A stretch of 64,000 bases of DNA from Macrostomum hystrix (taxonomy: Eukaryota > Platyhelminthes > Macrostomidae), in NCBI GenBank assembly GCA_950097015.1, contig CATNEN010000034.1, positions 4,868,001-4,932,000 of the forward strand. The letters are read 5' to 3'. Shown here piece after piece: positions 12,113 through 22,245 of the stretch. A program made the position numbers and the translations under genes. The notes under the pieces were generated by a model that was not told where the DNA came from, made no database searches, and saw only the letters and a program-made list of their open reading frames with translations. How positions within the stretch are numbered: position 1 is the first letter of the stretch; each line of letters starts with the position of its first letter.

Positions 12113-12426
12113 AGCTGGCAAACTTCTGGCTGGCAAACCTCTCGGCTGGCAAACTTCTGGCTGGCAACCTTCCGGCTGGCAAACCTCTCGGCGGGCAAAC
12201 CTCTCGGCTGGCAAACTTCTGGCTGGCAACCTTCCGGCTGGCAAACCTCTCGGCGGGCAAACCTCTCGCCTGGCAAACTTCTGGCTGGCAACCTTCCGGC
12301 TGGCAAACCTCTCGGCGGGCAAACCTCTCGGCTGGCAAACTTCTGGCTGGCAAACCTCTCGGCTGGCAAACTTCTGGCTGGCAACCTTCGTCTGGCAACC
12401 TTCCGGCTGGCAAACCTCGTACTCCC
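12113..12426. repeat. Right MULE terminal array, inverted copy of the left one
   Basis: Units GGCAAACCTCTCGGCTG, GGCAAACTTCTGGCTG and GGCAACCTTCCGGCTG repeat about 19 times. They are the reverse complement of the 8965-9270 array, with a different unit order. Confidence 0.88.
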
Positions 12427-12917
12427 TCAGTTTTAGTGTAGAAAAAATGGGTCCCCCGCGAAACCCCCCTCCGCGATCGATAATGGAACTAAAGTTGATT
12501 CCCCCAAAAAGGATTCCCCCCACTGGCGCTGCCCTTATGCGAGCATTAAGCACCCTATACCACAGATTCTATATTACCCTTATTCTATATTCTATACTAC
12601 TCTAGATAATATAGAATCTGTGCCCTATACTGCCTGGCTAATTTTATTCATGTGCACTCTATAGGATTCATATGATGCATGTTCTAAAAAAATTAGCATA
12701 TATTATTTATTTTTTAAGTGGATAAAATGTTAGTTTCAATAATGAAAAAATTGACAACGAAAGAGAAATTATTGACGAAAACAGCGACAAAAAAAACAAA
12801 ATAGTTTGTACGAGCTAATTAAGTCAGCATTAAGCATGCAAAAGTTCAGTTAGCAATGGCTTACCAAAAGAAGATTAGAAAAGTCCAACAGCAAGGAAAT
12901 TTTAGCACGCAATATGT

Positions 12918-13402
12918 TCACAAGTTAAGAAAAATAGCTGTTCTCAGCAGTTTCTGCCTCCTTCCAGACTTGACAGTGGAGAGATCCTTGGCTACCTTCT
13001 TCATGCGCACGTTGATGAAAAACTGGCTGAGAACTCGAATTAGGTGCAGCTTGTGGGATTCAATGCCGATGCTGTAGACAGCTGAATGAGAATCCAGATC
13101 ACCGAATAGATTGGCTGACACCCGCAAGAATCTCCTGGATGGCGAGTGCGCTCCGAAAGCTGCAGTCATAAGAAGATTGCCGGATAACATACTCTGCATG
13201 CAGAAACACTCGGAATGCATCAGCGATGGGAAACACAAGTCCTCCGCGGCCTTCGCTATTCATTGAATTATTTTGCAGGGCGAGGGAGGACGGAAGGTGC
13301 GAATCACCGTAATCAGATAAGCTTGAGCTGCCAAGCAGGGCGCAACGACACGGTGCACAGTCCAGGATCTTCAGCACACTGCGAACCACAGCTCCTCCTA
13401 TA
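12918..13402 (-). pseudogene. C-terminal part of a P/THAP9-like transposase, frameshifted
   Basis: Minus-strand translation reads YIGGAVVRSVLKILDCAPCR, then GRGGLVFPIADAFRVFLHAE. After a frame change near 13125 it reads ESHKLHLIRVLSQFFINVRM and KKVAKDLS. This order (YIxGxVxRKLLKxLxC-C, GGLxxPSxxV, then a conserved basic helix) is what I know from the C-terminus of P-element and THAP9 transposases. The upstream part of this frame is cut by the insertion at 13405, just before the YIGG segment. Frame loss shows that it is inactive. Confidence 0.6.
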
Positions 13403-14165
13403 TACACTGTAAAGGAAAAGTGGCCGAAAAAGTGGCCCATTGGTGGCCGAATGCACGTGGCCGAATGGTGGCCGAAAGAGTTCAAACCGGGGCTACTAGT
13501 GTCCACTTAAGTGGCTAAAAAAGTTGACCATAAGTGGCCGAGTGTAGGTCAAGGCATTCCGGGGCCACTAAAGGCAATTTATCTGTATATGGTCCATGAC
13601 TGAATGAATTTCCCGACGCGTGTTAAAAAAACAAAATAATAAAGGAACGGAGACAGTTTCCAAGATATAGCTATTAGGCTTTTGTATACAGTTATATATG
13701 TATACTAATGAGTTTAAGTTGCAATTATTATTAATAAACTAATTAACGTTCATTTTCAATTATATTTTTTAAACACAGATGTTTATAATGCTTATTGTAG
13801 AAAAACAGTAATTACATATTGGTACATAAAACCGCACAAGATGCATACATACAAGAAACAATTGAACAAAATGTAGAAGCAAAACTAAGTTAGGCATGCA
13901 AATATGAGTTATGAAAAGCATAATCATTGAAAAGGAAAATTATGAGTTTTATAAGTACATCCAATTATGGTTTACTTGGATGGTTTATGGTTTATCAACA
14001 CAAACTTATTTAATTACATTGGTAAAACACAGATGTTTACAATGCTTATCGGAGAAAAACTGTAATTACAGTATACACTGGGATACACTGGGAGAGCATT
14101 ACAAAACTTTTAAATGTCAATTATAATGCGTGGACAGTCTTAACAGACAGGCAGTAACAAGGCAA

Positions 14166-14768
14166 TTAAGCCAACGGCAGTATTTTGGTTACTCCTCGAA
14201 TGGACTGATTTGAGCCTTTGCTTACTTTTCGAAATCCGAATATTATTTCCAAAACTTCGAGAAGGTTTTCAGTTGCCTTATCATGGCGAAGATTTAGGGC
14301 AAGGTAGACCATAATCAATGTCTGAATAGCATGCAGACTCGATTCCGTGCAGCTGACACGTAGACCGGCAACTTGCACAAACCACATGCCATCGTTCACG
14401 ACGAGGTGCACAAGCTTTGATGGCTTAAAAAAAGCAGTCAGCTTTTTTACCTGGCACTTTATGCACAAGATCATGAAGCCTCTCTGGGCAATTTCGTCAC
14501 CGCTTGGTGTGGCAGGCTTGAGGTACTGCTGTGCTCTTGCGCAACGGCGAAATAGCTCCCGGTTGCCGCACAGCCATTGAAAAATTCTTGCAAGCTTGTT
14601 GCGCTGCAGAATGTCCTGCTCCTTGAAGTCGCAACTCTTTAGAGAGTTGTAGTCAGAATTTTTCGTCTGGGCATAGTACTGTCCATACATCACTACGCTG
14701 CAAAAAAGAATGATAACGTAGACAGAAATCGGAATCTTCTGCTTTGGCTTTGCAAAATCTGCAAACAT
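14166..14768 (-). pseudogene. C-terminal fragment of an accessory ORF shared with the THAP ORF
   Basis: About 160 readable residues: IFQWLCGNRELFRRCARAQQ, QRGFMILCIKCQVKKLTAFF, LNLRHDKATENLLEVLEIIF, and an end VTKILPLA. The same layout occurs at the end of the THAP ORF at 17138-17600 (LLWMGRNADLFSRSKRAAPY, KRGLMLLAIKTKQTDLNAFF, FNLKHDCRTENFLETVEIFL, end VRILPM). The two are therefore clear but diverged relatives. The function of this domain is unknown to me. Its 5' end overlaps the preceding ORF in another frame, which looks like a deletion joint near 14740. Confidence 0.6.
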
Positions 14769-16163
14769 AGTCTGATTTAAAATTACAACCTAATCCAACT
14801 AAAGTATTCATAGACAAATTGTCACCTACACAAAAACAGGCAATAACAGGAATTCTACTACTATTAGATCCCATTTCATTTGAAACTTCAAATGAAATGT
14901 CATATAAATCATATTACCAATATCATATAAATCATTCAGCTCCTTAATCAAAGGCAAATAAGATTCATAAAGAGAAACACCATTAGGATTACTATTTTTG
15001 TTATAAATACTTTTCCACTTTACTAAGCTAGCCAAAAAAGTCAAACTTTGTTTAGATTGAAATTCAGAAGGTAGATTCAACACTTTATAGTATATAGCAG
15101 AAATCTTATGCTTGGTTCGTGCTTTTCCAATTGGGTTACAAACCTCAAACTCCTCTGTATATAGAGAAATATAAATTGCCTTTGCATAGTCAACTGCTTG
15201 CTCTTCAGAGTCTAACAAAGGAATAATGTAGTTTTTTAAATATGGACTTCTAAAAAAAGGCCCTTTTTTCTCTAGATTACTATTAAGAATCAAATTATTA
15301 AACTTGCTACTTTGAACTAATGATTTAAGACTTGCACCTATTGGAACATAGTAAATACAAGACCCATGTAGAGAAGATGTAACTTTCTGTGGCTCAATAT
15401 AAGAAAAGTTTTGTCTAATATATTGTAATAATTGGCTTTCACTAAGGAGAATATCAAGGCAACCATCAAAATACATATCAAAATCAAGTTTTTGCTTGAT
15501 ATCTGCAATTTGTTCAGTGTTCATTCCTTGTTCCTTAAGAACTTGTTCCATAATATTACTAAATGAATTAGAAAATGATGCCATGATATCATGAAGTTGA
15601 CAACTTAGATTTTTAGCTACAGAATTAGGCAAGCCATGACAATCACGACTATTGATAAAAAACATGACTATCTTATGAGCAATATCATCTTGCAATTGTC
15701 CTTTTAATTCAAATGCACTGAGCTTACTAGATACAATAGCAAATGGAGGTTGGATGGGTTCAGAGTCAAATAGGCCAATATGTTTGATAGTTTGATTGCT
15801 AACATTGTCAGTGTCAATTTCACTTGTAACTGTAGGCCTCTTAGTAGTAGTATTAGGCATACTGTCATCAGGATCAGCCAAAGATTCATCCAAAATAGGA
15901 TCATTTAGTTGGTCACTAGGTATAGGATTTCGAGGAGTAGCAGTGGTGGATGTTTTCTTAGTCAATTGACTCAATATCTTCAAGTGGACTTTCTTAAGAT
16001 GACGAGAAACCAAGGACTTGGTTTTTGGAAGAGAACATGCAGCCTTTCGAAGGACATTGATGTCGGCGATTCCTAATAAAATTGTTAGCACAAAAGTACT
16101 TGTAATGGTAATTAAATGTAGCACCATCATTTGATGAGAAGTTACACTTGCAACAGAATACAA
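14650..16163 (-). pseudogene. Putative EnSpm-like transposase ORF, frameshifted
   Basis: A 445-codon frame (16163-14826) continues after a frame change into 14874-14650. Readable landmarks are DFDMYFDGCLDILLSESQLL, GPFFRSPYLKNYIIPLL, EFEVCNPIGKARTKHKISAI (with YYKVLNLP following), then IACFCVGDNLSMNTLVGLGC and DYVCRFCKAK. This series (EVxNPxGxxxxKHKxxAxYY, GDNLxMNxLxG, YxCRxCK) is one I know from repeat-encoded proteins in many animal genomes. It resembles the layout of CACTA TNP2 transposases, but I cannot assign catalytic residues. A short duplication of ATATCATATAAATCAT near 14895-14935 probably caused the frameshift. Confidence 0.65.
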
Positions 16164-17137
16164 ACATCAAAGCTAGTTGCAGCAGAATGAATCGAGACAT
16201 TATAATAAATATGAAATGTAGACAATAATAGTAAGGCACAAATATTAGTTTAGATAATAGGCAAATAATTCAATAGATGTCGATGATTCGGCTAGGCTAG
16301 ATACTTGTCAAAGGTTTAGAGGTTACTTGGACTGGCAGCGGGCACTCACAAGAGGAAGATTACTTGGCAATAGGTCAATTTGTAATCGCAAAACTCGGAG
16401 AAGCTATAGAGGAGATTATTGTAATAGCCAGGCCCGCATGGCGGCCATCTTCTTTTAGTTTGTAAAGGTGCTTAAATTTAAAGTATTAACAAACACTTTA
16501 ATATAAACACTAAGTCACATTGAAAAAAACGTTTTAAAGTTAAGGATATGCTGCAAATATTTTTTACACTTTGTCCCAGGCCATAACGTTCAAAGCTGAA
16601 TTCATAGGTTTGTCGTTAAAACTTTTTCTTTTAGTACGAAAGAAGCTGATTAAGACAGGCCACTTTTATTCTATGAAATGCAGGGCCACATGTGACGAAA
16701 CATTGTTTTTGCACCCTTTACATGGCTCTGTATTTAGCAACGCAAACCATGAGGTCGATTTATTCAGAATATTTCGGCCACCCTTCGGCCACCCTTCGGC
16801 CACCACCAACGTTCGGCCACTGATCGGCCACTGTTTGCCCACTTCACGGCCACTTTTCCTTTACAGTGTAGTGCACAACGGACTGGTACATCTCGCAAGT
16901 TGACAAGGAGCTGCAGTGCTGAATCGAATCCACACGCTTTCCAACTGAGTTCAGCACAGGCATAAGACTCCGTAGAAGTTAAGAACTGGAATCCGCTGAA
17001 ATTAGCAACTTTAAATTTTCATGCATAGCTTTTCCACAATTTTAGCTTGTGCTTAAATATAAAAAACACTTTCTGAACCATATACTACACCAAAACGGTT
17101 TCCAGAAACAATTGAATGCAGAAAAGATGCAGTTGTC

Positions 17138-18729
17138 CTACATAGGCAAAATGCGTACTAAGGTCTTAACAGTAGAATTCTTTGCTCGCTTGGGGTTGCG
17201 TAACCCCAGAAAAATTTCAACTGTCTCCAAAAAGTTCTCCGTTCGGCAGTCGTGCTTCAAATTGAAGGCTAAGAAAGATAGGACGTAAACTAAAATTGAT
17301 TCGAGCGTTGATGCGACTTTGACTGCAAAGTTCGAAACTCGGACAGCGAACCATCGGTCTTCGAAATTTTCGGCAGCAATGCTCACAATGCGACTGCTAT
17401 CGAAGAACGCATTGAGATCCGTCTGCTTTGTCTTAATGGCCAAAAGCATAAGGCCTCGCTTAAAAAGAACGTCCGGGTCCGCATCTTCGCTTCGATTCTC
17501 GAGATACGGTGCAGCTCGTTTGCTCCTGGAGAAAAGGTCGGCATTACGCCCCATCCAGAGCAGCAGATACCTCAGGCGCTCAGTCAGGGCTTCCATACTG
17601 TACTGAATTGGCAAATAGTCGGATGATAGAGCCGTTGTGTAGAGCTCGACTACTCGTAAAGCCTCCTCGCAGAGAAGGCGAGCGTTGCCGAGTAGAGGAT
17701 AGCTTTTTAGTTGCTCTTCAATGGTCATAAGTTGAGCAGCTACTACACGGTCATTGAACGTCGCCTTCAAAAGCTCGGAGGCTTCTTTAATCGGCACAAC
17801 AAGATCGCCATCGTCGATCATTTCGCGCATTTTTGAGTAGTCGAAAGATTCGCCTGCTTCCATCACATCCTCGTCGATCATCGATGCCAAATCACTGGCA
17901 CGAACATCGTGCGCACTGTTTGAGTCGGAAGAAGCGGGTTCATCATTTTCAGCTGAGTCAGAGACAGAGTCACTCTGATGACCCAGATCCTGGTCACGCC
18001 GTCGGATGTGCTTCGCACTCGTTGCACTTGCAGCAGCAGCAGCACCACCATCACCAGGCTTTTGCTTCTCAGCGAACTTTTGGCGCATAGCTAAAATTTT
18101 AGGCGGCAGTTCTTCGGTGGCAACAAACGCCTTTTGCCGCCAAAATCGCAATCGTCGACGAATTCTGAGGCGCCAATAGTCGTGGCCTGAACCGAGGAAG
18201 GCACTCGAGTCTGCTAAATTGGGAAACTGTCCAATGATTGCGCTAGAAAATACTTCTAGCTCCTTGTGCTCGAGGTGTGGCTTGTCGCGATTTATGTAAT
18301 TGGACGTGATGTCAGCCACTATTTGGCGTAGAATGGCGTTGACGAAACACTGGTCATTCTTTAATCGGGTAGCCTTCTCTTTCGAATCAGCTAAACAAAT
18401 TTTCTCGACCAGATCATAAGGGTACTCTGGAAGCTTGTATACCAGAGGCACATTTTTTAAAGCAGTCGATTTTTCTGCTTCCTCTGGCTGATTGGCCGAA
18501 ATCCTTCTACAGGTTGCGCAAAACACTCTGGAGTAAAGTGTTCAGAGCACACCTTGGAATGCTTTGAAGGTTTAAAATCTTTGCGGCGGAGAGCAGCTAT
18601 CCATTTTTTCTTAACATCATTGTCCTTCGGGAAGGAGTGAAATGAGATTGCTGACGAACTTGAGGCCCTGTTGCTACAGCCAAATGCTGTGCAGAAGTGA
18701 CTGTTTCCTGGCTTATTAGCTTGCTGCAT
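17138..18729 (-). pseudogene. THAP-domain ORF inside the P-like element, frameshifted
   Basis: Residues 1-85 form a THAP zinc finger: CTAFGCSNRASS gives the first two Cys-type positions, then ISFHSFPKD, KKWIAALRRKDFKPSK and VCSEHFTPECF. The frame then shifts near 18500, and TALKNVPLVYKLPEYP continues the usual THAP end. The 462-codon remainder has a basic helix-rich block (DYWRLRIRRRLRFWRQK near 18190), a Ser/Asp-rich acidic linker (17870-18000) and a C-terminal domain shared with 14166-14768. It may be the DNA-binding half of a transposase or an accessory repressor-like protein. No DDE core is evident to me. Confidence 0.7.
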
Positions 18730-19259
18730 GGTATGCTGATTGAATTATTTTTCGCTACACATTCATCAGTTTTCTTAATTCATCAACCATATATATATTT
18801 CATTTGTACTTAGCAGTCAGTACAACCATGTGTGCTTGATGAGATTTTAGTCAGAAGAACTGCATGGGGACCAGGGCACCCCACTATCCCACTGTTCCAT
18901 TATCGATCGGGGGAAAGGAAAACTGAGTGCCATTTCCTCTATGACAAACAAGACACGCACCCCTTAGTGTGGGGAACACCCGCATGCGCAGTCTAGTTAT
19001 ATTACTTGGTCTGTGGTTTTATCCTTCTAAGGCACTGGTCTCTTATTCTCCAGTCTTTGCTGGGCGTTTTCAGTGGATCAGAGGGTCACAGCCTCAAATA
19101 ATCAACTTAACACTTGAACACCTTCTTACTCAGTTATAGCTTATTTGCTTTTCGACACACTGGCACATTTATTTGTCTCACATGAATTGCAGTCGTTTAT
19201 ATACACAAAAAGGTTTTTTAAATGAATGAATTTGACAGAATATTAATAATATTTTACAT

Positions 19260-19490
19260 ATTAAAAATTTATGTATATTATAAATACCGCAATGAAAGTC
19301 GTATATAAATACTGCATTAAAAACTGCATCGAAAGTTGTATATAAATACCGCATCGAAAGTCGTATATAAATACCGCTTTGAAAACCACATTGAAAGTCG
19401 TATATAAATACCGCATTGAAAACAGTCGTATATAATTACCGCATCAAAAGTAGTATATAAATACCGCATTGAAAACCGCATCAAAAACTC
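19260..19490. repeat. AT-rich minisatellite (ATAAATACCGCATTGAAA type)
   Basis: Repeated words GTATATAAATACCGCAT and TGAAAACCGCATCGAAAG recur. This is the inverted counterpart of the 5020-5425 repeat family. Confidence 0.75.
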
Positions 19491-19735
19491 TCTGCTCTGT
19501 TTCTAAGGGACTCTTGTGGGATCTCGGCTTTGTTTCTAAGGAACTCTTGTGGGATCTCTGCTCTGTTTCTAAGGAGCTCTTGTGGGATCTCTGCTTTGTT
19601 TCTAAGGAACTCTTGTGGGATCTCTGCTCTGTTTCTAAGGAACTCTTGTGGGATCTCTGCTCTGTTTCTAAGGAACTCTTGTGGGATCTCTGCTCTGTTT
19701 CTAAGGAACTCTTGTGGGATCTCAGCACTGTCAAA
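19490..19735. repeat. 33-bp minisatellite, about 7 copies
   Basis: The unit contains TCTGCTCTGTTTCTAAGGAA followed by CTCTTGTGGGATC. The period is a multiple of three, so both strands stay open (KELLWDLCSVS / SHKSSLETEQR). I do not regard these as genes. Confidence 0.92.
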
Positions 19736-20319
19736 AGTGCCAGTAATTCCGTGATTTGGGTTCTTCCCGGTGTCTGAAATGGTAAAAAAAGAACAATGGT
19801 AAAATGTGTTTCAAACCTAAGGTTACGACCCTAAGATTAAAAAACGAAATATTTATGTTTTTGATAAATAAATCAGGCAAAATGGGTGCCTTTTACATTA
19901 TTGCAACTGTTTAACTCATTATTGTTGAATTCTGTGCCTAAATCTGTTATCTTTTGACAGAAAAACAACTTACAATTCAAAAAATATATTTGCCGGATTT
20001 CTGTTGTTACGACCCTAAGAGTGATTCTAGCCTTTAATTCAAGTTCATGATCGTCTTTTATTCATCCGTTTCTTTGGTCATGTGTTAGTTCACAGATTTT
20101 TTAGCATTTTAGGACCAAGTAATCATGACAGCACTATTTTTGACAGTGCAACTTTGAATTTTATCTGTAAATGTTACGACCCTATTTACATGGAATGGCC
20201 CACTTAGTTATTCAATTCCAAATCTTTAATACTTTATAGTAATAAACAAGACAGTGTTTTAAAACAAAATATCACAAAAATGTGCTAATACTTTTCTTAT
20301 CAGAAAATGTTGCATGAAA
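19736..20319. other. Spacer with three dispersed TTACGACCCTA words
   Basis: No gene is seen. The 11-mer TTACGACCCTA occurs near 19813, 20007 and 20173, twice followed by AGA(T/G), at roughly 165-195 base spacing. The meaning is unknown. Confidence 0.4.
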
Positions 20320-21090
20320 TTAAATAGTATTATATAGTAACATAAAACAGAGGGCCTGGAGTGATGGTTCTGGAGCCGGCAGAGACAGAGGCTTGCTTCG
20401 GCTGAATGCCCGTTGGCTGTGGCAATGCTGGTGACTTTGAAGCCGATGCTGAAGTGGTCTTCTTAGCAAGAAATCTGGCTTTGGTGCAATCGGTCTGCAC
20501 TGGCGGCCCGTCAGTGGCTGATTTGGAATGGCAATGCTCACGGTCGACCTTATTCCAAGGGGATGCCTGTTGAGGATAACCTGTGACATGGGTATGGCAG
20601 ATGCGGCTTGAGCCTGCACCACGCTGCAGCCTTTGGCCGCCACCACGTAGACTGGCAAGTGGCTGCTAGGCAGAGTCCTCTTGAAGGCTGTTTCCTTCAT
20701 TTAATTGATCACTTCCTTCTTCTGTTCCTCTGTAAGATCTGAACCAATGGTGACTTTACTGATCCATGCATCTCGACGTCGAGTGCAGCATCGTCGCTGC
20801 CCAGGCCTGGGCCACCCACCATGACATTAACCATCCAAATCATTCGCTCGTTGGCGGATCCGCTCCAGCCTCCGTCACCTCGCCTCTGCCTTTATCGCCT
20901 CCCATCACCTTCAGCACCTCCCGACTTCGCCCGCCCTCATCAAGCCGCTGCACTCTGGCGTCCAACGGCACCTCAGCTCCCGTGAAGCGCACCACCTGCT
21001 TGGTCGTCCTGCGCCGCAGGTCGATAAGTCCGAGCTCTCCCTGCCGCGCCGTGACCGCGCCACGCTAGCTCAGCTTCGTTCCGGACACTT
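20320..21090 (-). pseudogene. Decayed unidentified coding region
   Basis: Protein-like minus-strand stretches include LIDLRRRTTKQVVRFTGAEV (near 21020), VTIGSDLTEEQKKEVIN (near 20730, before a stop) and SQVILNRHPLGIRSTVSIAI (near 20560). A further frame reads SASASKSPALPQPTGIQPKQ. GC content is above that of the flanks. Stops and frame changes separate the pieces. GSDLTEEQKKEVI recalls the linker before reverse transcriptase in LTR elements, but the following sequence does not support that. I do not recognise the family. Confidence 0.35.
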
Positions 21091-22189
21091 GAGATGACGT
21101 CTGGCTGTTGGCACTAGATATAGCATTCGCTGCTAGAACAGACGATGCAAAAAATTTATATCTTGAATTCTTTGCTCCGCTCACATGTGCCTGTTAAAAA
21201 AGAAGCTTGAGTTAATATTCAACAGCGCCCATTATCCTCTCCTTGATAATGTTGGTATTGCATTTCTTCCTTAATTAAGTGATAATCCATCCCTTAGATT
21301 CATAGCAAAACTGTTGATGTTTTACTAAACCTGTTAGCGGCTGTCCCAACAAGTATTAGATTTCTACCATTTTTTTGTTGTATAGCCTGGACGGTTTCTT
21401 CAGTGCACCCTGCTTTGGCCCAACTAATGCTGAAAAATCTAACAGATACTGCACAATGGCCCAACACTTCAACGCTTCTGTTGACTCTGCAAGAGAGCAA
21501 CGCTCTTAGGGGCCCTGCTTTGGAAATTGTTCAGCAAGTAGGCAGAAATGATACACACAGGCCAACAAGTATTCTGCAATAAATTTATTCAGAACTCGAA
21601 TTCCCATACTGCGCTCTGCAGTTGGTTAAATATAGAGTTGTTTTTTGGATTGAACACTTTTTGAAGTACAAATGTATTGTTTTTACCTGGTAAAATATGT
21701 ACTCAGTGATTTACTCTGATTTACAGCATCATGTCTCGTACATGTTTCGACATTTAGTTTAAACCTATAAAAATCGTTTTCGGTCGCAATCCTTTGTCTC
21801 GGGCATTCATAAAATGTAATGAAATGTTCTTTGTCGAAGAGCTTTTAAATTATTAACGCGAGTAATGTCAAGGAGCTGATATGCCAACATTTCACAATTA
21901 AATTCAAATTACATTAAAGGTATTAACAAGCATAATAATAAATAACTAAAATGAAATGGCATAAACATACAATCATTAAGCATTAATAATGAATGTTTAG
22001 TTATTTGTAAAACTAGTGGGTTCTACTTTCGACAGTTTATTACTGCCACGAGTGAATACATGTTCGCTTTGCAACTTTGCTTTCTTCGCATTTAATCCAA
22101 GTCCATGCGCTAAGTCTTACGCAGAAACCATACTGTAAGCGTGAAATGCACAAAAAGGTGCTAATGTTGACATTTGGGTTCTGTTTATA
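21091..22189. other. AT-rich spacer, no gene seen
   Basis: Only short frames are present, including one minus-strand 66-codon frame at 21300-21500 with no known motif. Nothing else supportable is visible. Confidence 0.4.
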
Positions 22190-22245
22190 GACTATGTTGG
22201 CGGGCAAACATCGGCTGGCAAACGTCGTAGACCCCACGACGCTGT
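22190..22245. mobile_element. Solo terminal relic of the MULE family
   Basis: GGCGGGCAAACATCGGCTGG and CAAACGTCGTAGACCC reproduce the outermost MULE end (at 8960-8985 in the other orientation), but only two or three units remain. It shows that the terminal sequence exists elsewhere and helps place the true element end at (GGG)TCTACGA. Confidence 0.6.

Larger units (their letters stand above)
8961..12426 (-). mobile_element. Mutator-like element (MULE) with tandem-repeat terminal inverted repeats
   Basis: A FLYWCH-MULE transposase gene is bracketed by about 300-bp inverted terminal regions, each made of short tandem units of the GTTTGCCAGCCGAGAG type (left 8965-9270, right 12113-12420). The outermost sequences are (T)CTACGAGGTTTGCCAGCC on the left and its near complement on the right. 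Flanks TCAGTTTTGG (8951-8960) and TCAGTTTTAG (12427-12436) fit a 10-bp target-site duplication with one mismatch, within the 8-11 bp usual for MULEs. The exact end bases are uncertain by a few positions. The element sits inside the left end of the P-like transposon. Confidence 0.85.
13405..16868 (-). mobile_element. EnSpm/CACTA-like DNA transposon with CACTG ends and TA duplication
   Basis: Both ends start with the same 22 bp (CACTGTAAAGGAAAAGTGGC, then CG) in inverted orientation and are flanked by TA (13403-13404 and 16869-16870). Inside each end are 5-7 copies of GTGGCCGA spaced irregularly, like the subterminal binding sites of CACTA elements. CACTG termini plus a very short duplication fit the CMC (CACTA/Mirage/Chapaev) group. 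It carries a catalytic-type ORF and a piece of a second ORF. Length is 3464 bp, short for a two-gene element, so it is probably internally deleted. It interrupts the P-like element. Confidence 0.75.
8901..19015 (-). mobile_element. P-superfamily-like DNA transposon carrying two nested elements
   Basis: The two ends form 31-bp inverted repeats with one mismatch, starting CACAGACCAAGTAATATAAC. They are flanked by a perfect 8-bp duplication, GTTTTATC (8893-8900 and 19016-19023). The 31-bp repeats, 8-bp duplication and an encoded THAP domain (18457-18729) match P elements. A C-terminal segment at 12918-13402 resembles the end of P/THAP9 transposases. The span is 10.1 kb, but removing the MULE at 8961-12426 and the EnSpm-like element at 13405-16868 leaves about 3.2 kb, a normal P-element size. 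The middle ORF (17138-18500) does not show a catalytic P domain that I can recognise, so the superfamily call rests on ends, duplication, THAP and C-terminus. Confidence 0.8.

Noticed and set aside
11826-12605. 259-codon plus-strand ORF over the right MULE arm
   Set aside because: It is mostly the terminal tandem repeat read as protein (GKLLAGKPLGWQTS), with no independent support.
20320-20760. LTR-retrotransposon reverse transcriptase from GSDLTEEQKKEVI
   Set aside because: The downstream sequence lacks reverse transcriptase motifs, so the short resemblance is not enough.
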